DNA of 64,000 nt, taken from positions 1,674,001 to 1,738,000 of the forward strand of contig NZ_FSRM01000001.1 in NCBI RefSeq assembly GCF_900141745.1. Reading direction: 5' to 3'. This DNA is from Paraburkholderia phenazinium (GTDB taxonomy: Bacteria > Pseudomonadota > Gammaproteobacteria > Burkholderiales > Burkholderiaceae). Under the pieces are notes generated by a model. The model was not told the DNA's origin and searched no databases. It was given only the letters and a program-made list of their open reading frames with translations. The stretch's first letter is position 1, and each line of letters begins with the position of its first letter. Positions 61,078 through 64,000 of the stretch are shown here, piece by piece. Both the position numbers and the translations under genes were made by a program.

Positions 61078-62478
61078 TCAAGCCGGCGTATTGCCGACCA
61101 TATCGTTCGGTTTTACCCACTCGTCGAACTGCTGTTCGGTGACAAATCCAAGCGCCAGTGCCGAGGCCCTGAGCGTCGTGCCTTCCTTGTGCGCCTTCTT
61201 CGCGATCTTGGCCGCCTTGTCGTAGCCGATGTGCGGATTGAGCGCCGTCACCAGCATCAGCGATTCGTTGAGCAGCGTGTCGATGCGCTCGCGATTCGGC
61301 TCGATGCCGACCGCGCAGTTGTCGTTGAAGCTGTGCGCGCCGTCGGCGAGCAGGCGGATCGACTGCAGCACATTGTGCGCAATCATCGGACGGAACACGT
61401 TCAGTTCGAAGTTGCCGCTCGCGCCGCCCATATTCACCGCGACGTCGTTGCCGAACACCTGGCAGCACAGCATGGTCATCGCTTCGGACTGGGTCGGATT
61501 AACCTTGCCCGGCATGATCGAGCTACCGGGCTCGTTTTCCGGAATCGACAGTTCGCCGAGACCGCAACGCGGGCCGCTCGCGAGCCAGCGCACGTCGTTG
61601 GCGATCTTCATCAGGCTGGCCGCGACGGTCTTGAGCGCACCGTGCGCGAATACCAGCGCGTCGGCGGCGGCCATCACCTCGAACTTGTTGGGCGCCGATA
61701 CGAACGGCACACCGGTTAGCTTGCCGATTGCCGCGGCAACCTTGTCGGCGAACTGCGGATGCGCGTTCAGGCCGGTGCCGACCGCAGTGCCGCCCTGCGC
61801 GAGTTCGTAGAGATGCGGCAGCGCCGATTCGACGTGGCGAATGCCGTGGTCGAGTTGCGCCACATAACCGGAGAATTCCTGACCCAGCGTGAGCGGCGTC
61901 GCATCCTGCAAGTGGGTGCGGCCGATCTTGACGATCCCGGCGAATGCTTTCGCCTTGCCGTCGAGCGTCGCACGCAGCGTTTTCAACGCGGGCACCAGAT
62001 GCTTGACGATGCCGACCGCCGCCGCCACATGCATGGCCGTCGGAAACACGTCGTTAGACGACTGGCCGCGATTTACGTCGTCGTTCGGGTGCACCTTGCG
62101 CGCCTCGCCGCGCTCGCCGCCCAGCAGCTCGCTCGCGCGGTTGGCGATCACCTCGTTGAGGTTCATGTTGGTCTGCGTGCCGGAGCCGGTCTGCCAGACC
62201 GCCAGCGGAAATTCGTGCGGATGCTTGCCTTCGATGATTTCGTCGGCGGCCTGCATAATGGCCTTCGCTTTGCTCTCGTCGAGCACGCCGAGGCCCAGAT
62301 TGACCTCGGCCGCCGCACGCTTGATGACGGCCAGCGCCGTGATCAGCTCGGGCGATTGCTTCTCCGTGGAGATGCGGAAATTCTGCAGCGAACGCTGGGT
62401 TTGCGCGCCCCATAGCTGCGCGTTCGGCACGGCAATCTCGCCGAACGTGTCGCGCTCCATTCGTACGTCTTCGGTCAT
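61078..62478 (-). CDS. fumC: Class II fumarate hydratase
   Basis: This 466-residue protein has [60 protein letters not shown] and the signature [13 protein letters not shown] with the catalytic Ser. All substrate-binding motifs of FumC are present. It interconverts fumarate and malate without iron-sulfur. Monocistronic. Confidence 0.97.
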   Translation of the reverse strand: MTEDVRMERDTFGEIAVPNAQLWGAQTQRSLQNFRISTEKQSPELITALAVIKRAAAEVNLGLGVLDESKAKAIMQAADEIIEGKHPHEFPLAVWQTGSGTQTNMNLNEVIANRASELLGGERGEARKVHPNDDVNRGQSSNDVFPTAMHVAAAVGIVKHLVPALKTLRATLDGKAKAFAGIVKIGRTHLQDATPLTLGQEFSGYVAQLDHGIRHVESALPHLYELAQGGTAVGTGLNAHPQFADKVAAAIGKLTGVPFVSAPNKFEVMAAADALVFAHGALKTVAASLMKIANDVRWLASGPRCGLGELSIPENEPGSSIMPGKVNPTQSEAMTMLCCQVFGNDVAVNMGGASGNFELNVFRPMIAHNVLQSIRLLADGAHSFNDNCAVGIEPNRERIDTLLNESLMLVTALNPHIGYDKAAKIAKKAHKEGTTLRASALALGFVTEQQFDEWVKPNDMVGNTPA

Positions 62479-62566
62479 GGTTCAACTCCGCTTTAACTGA
62501 AAAGCTCAATTAGCTGGATAACTGCATGGTTCGGATGCCCTGCGCGCCGGCGCTGCAAGGCGTGCA

Positions 62567-64000
62567 TCAAAGCTGCCCCTGGACTGGCAATAACAAGAAT
62601 AGACCCGTCATCACATTCCGGTACAAACCTGCTTGCGGGTCCGAGGTGTAGGTGTGCCGCTGGCCGTTCTCCTCGTCAGTCCATTCGAGTTGCGACTGCG
62701 GCGAACCAATGTAGCTCACTCCGGCAAGTTCTGCCTTCGAGGCGAGCGTGACCCGATAGCTGACCGCCGGCGCGGTCGCACGGTCGAACAGCGCGGCGAC
62801 CTGGCCCGCCAGCACCGGACTGTGGATGAAGAGCGCCAGTTCGGTGTTCAGATTCGCCGAGCGCGGATCGAGATTCATCGAGCCGATCACCAGAATCTGG
62901 CGATCGAGCACGTAGGTTTTCGCGTGCAGGCTGGCGCGTGACCGCGAGCCTGTCACCGACGTCCCCGTGCTTTGCTGGTCAGGCTTGAATTCGTACAGCT
63001 CGACGCCGTGCTGCAGTAGCGGCACACGGTAGGGGCTGTAGCCGGCTTGCACGGCCACCGCATCGGTGGCGGCGAGCGAGTTGGTCAGGACCGCGACCCG
63101 TATGCCGCGCTGCGTGAGTTGCGCGAGTGCATCCACCCCGGCATCGTGCGGTACGAAGTACGGCGATACCACCAGAAACTCCTTCTGGGCTTCCTTCATC
63201 AGATCGGCGAGACGTTGCATGGGTGGGCTGACGTAGTCGGGCGACGGCTGATCGATCTTGCCCGGCGTATCGGCCTTGAATTCCGCTGGCGCCCACGTGA
63301 GGTCGAGTTGGTCCGCGGCGATCTGCGTTGCGAGCGGTGTCGCATTCAGCGGTTTCGCGTTGTAGGGATCGGCGTTGGTGCGCCAGTGCGCGCGCAATGC
63401 ATCGCGTGTCGCGTCGAGTTCCTGCGGCGAGAAGTTCTGGTGATTCAGCGCCTTCAGCGGATAGGCGCCGGAGCTGTTCCAGTACTCGTCGAAGCTGGCC
63501 GACACGTCGGCGGTGATCGGACCTGCCGCGAGCACGTCGAGATCGCGGAACTGCAGCGTGGTGCTCGCGCTGAAATACTCGTCGCCGAGATTGCGGCCGC
63601 CGACGATCGCCAACTGGTTGTCCGCGATCATCGCCTTGTTGTGCATGCGGCGCGTGAACTGGTCGATCTTCGTGAGCAGGTTGGTGGTGCGCTCGAACAC
63701 GCTGCGATGAGTGCTGCCAAACGGATTGAAGACCCGCACCTCGATGTTGGGATGCGAATTCAGTCCGGCCATTACGTCGTCGATGTCCTTGAAATTCAGA
63801 TCGTCGACGAGCATGCGCACGCGCACGCCGTGGTCGGCGGCGTAGAGCGCGGCGCCGAGGAGCAGCTTGCCGGTAGTGTCTTCGTTGGCGATGTAGTACT
63901 GCATATCGAGCGTCTTCGTCGCCGCGCGGGCGAGGGCGATACGCATCTGCAGCGCCTCGGTTCCATTCGACAGCACGCGAAAGCCGGATTCGTCAGGATG
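62567..64000 (-). CDS. Phospholipase D-family (cardiolipin synthase-like) protein, 5' end outside the window
   Basis: The frame is open through the right edge of the window, so the N-terminus is missing; at least 477 residues are present. It has two HKD motifs: HNKAMIADNQLAIVGGRN in the first half and HAKTYVLDRQILVIGSMN in the second. Other family features are DMQYYIANEDTTGKLLL and VVSPYFVPHDAGVD. Two HKD sites in tandem fit a ClsC-type cardiolipin synthase or periplasmic PLD lipoprotein. The C-terminus is hydrophobic (VMTGLFLLLPVQGQL). Confidence 0.88.
   Translation of the reverse strand, partial: HPDESGFRVLSNGTEALQMRIALARAATKTLDMQYYIANEDTTGKLLLGAALYAADHGVRVRMLVDDLNFKDIDDVMAGLNSHPNIEVRVFNPFGSTHRSVFERTTNLLTKIDQFTRRMHNKAMIADNQLAIVGGRNLGDEYFSASTTLQFRDLDVLAAGPITADVSASFDEYWNSSGAYPLKALNHQNFSPQELDATRDALRAHWRTNADPYNAKPLNATPLATQIAADQLDLTWAPAEFKADTPGKIDQPSPDYVSPPMQRLADLMKEAQKEFLVVSPYFVPHDAGVDALAQLTQRGIRVAVLTNSLAATDAVAVQAGYSPYRVPLLQHGVELYEFKPDQQSTGTSVTGSRSRASLHAKTYVLDRQILVIGSMNLDPRSANLNTELALFIHSPVLAGQVAALFDRATAPAVSYRVTLASKAELAGVSYIGSPQSQLEWTDEENGQRHTYTSDPQAGLYRNVMTGLFLLLPVQGQL

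Noticed and set aside
1..64000. CRISPR arrays, rRNA genes, complete insertion sequences, complete tRNAs
   Set aside because: None seen on reading both strands; the only trace of an integration/recombination enzyme is the possible serine-recombinase-like tail near 25.1-25.5 kb.

Overview
The window comes from a GC-rich betaproteobacterium of the Burkholderiaceae, most likely Paraburkholderia. The evidence is the rpsP-rimM-trmD-rplS operon, the rsgA / M48 peptidase / orn neighbourhood, the DUF615 protein beside a molybdopterin adenylyltransferase, and the imuA-dnaE2 mutasome genes. This assignment is inference from gene content; no database search was possible.

Bases 1 to about 31960 are an accessory region (genomic island) whose left end lies outside the window. 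It is a mosaic of translationally coupled cassettes, gene fragments and repeats. In order it holds: (i) a kinase/nucleoside deoxyribosyltransferase fusion, a QueC-like enzyme and a helix-hairpin-helix DNA glycosylase, linked by ATGA overlaps and resembling the base-modifying accessory genes of type IV CBASS; (ii) a small lipoprotein reading frame with a possible -1 frameshift; (iii) a three-gene operon of a 1107-residue GHKL-type ATPase, a stand-alone receiver and a receiver fused to a nucleoside-phosphorylase-superfamily domain, which looks like a signalling or defence system; (iv) remnants of a PAAR protein and an SRAP protein, then an HU-like protein; (v) a stretch bounded by two ~500-base direct repeats (11142-11640 and 21446-21951) carrying a two-TM membrane protein, dnaE2 and imuA without imuB, a LexA box, three small genes and a KAP P-loop NTPase; (vi) a Sel1-repeat protein, a candidate small RNA and a perfect 12-bp inverted repeat; (vii) a minus-strand gene train (about 28.7 to 25.1 kb) with three paralogous 43-50-residue membrane proteins, an HTH protein and two DUF29 proteins; (viii) an XRE regulator with paired operators, a second, broken dnaE2, and a complete PA0069-family radical SAM gene behind its own LexA box.

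The right island boundary is visible. At about 31961 the sequence enters the middle of a second PA0069-family gene that has lost its 5' third, and from there on everything is chromosomal housekeeping: TM2 protein, rpsP-rimM-trmD-rplS, CoA pyrophosphatase, CobD/CbiB-family protein, rsgA, M48 peptidase, orn, mog, yjgA, pmbA and folA. Between folA and thyA lies a seven-gene minus-strand operon (53058 to 46719) whose order and protein types match the Pseudomonas functional amyloid (Fap) operon. It has repeat-bearing amyloid-like subunits, a C39 peptidase, a FapE-like secreted protein and a FapF-like coiled-coil/beta-barrel porin. Two VpsR-like sigma-54 activators flank it. The window ends with a FecR/DUF6600 protein, an ArsR-type regulator, a small lipoprotein, a thioesterase, fumC and the 3' part of a phospholipase D-family gene.

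Three strands tie the genes together: DNA damage control (two LexA boxes at the same 14-base distance from their start codons), nucleotide-based defence (cassettes i and iii), and surface amyloid/biofilm.
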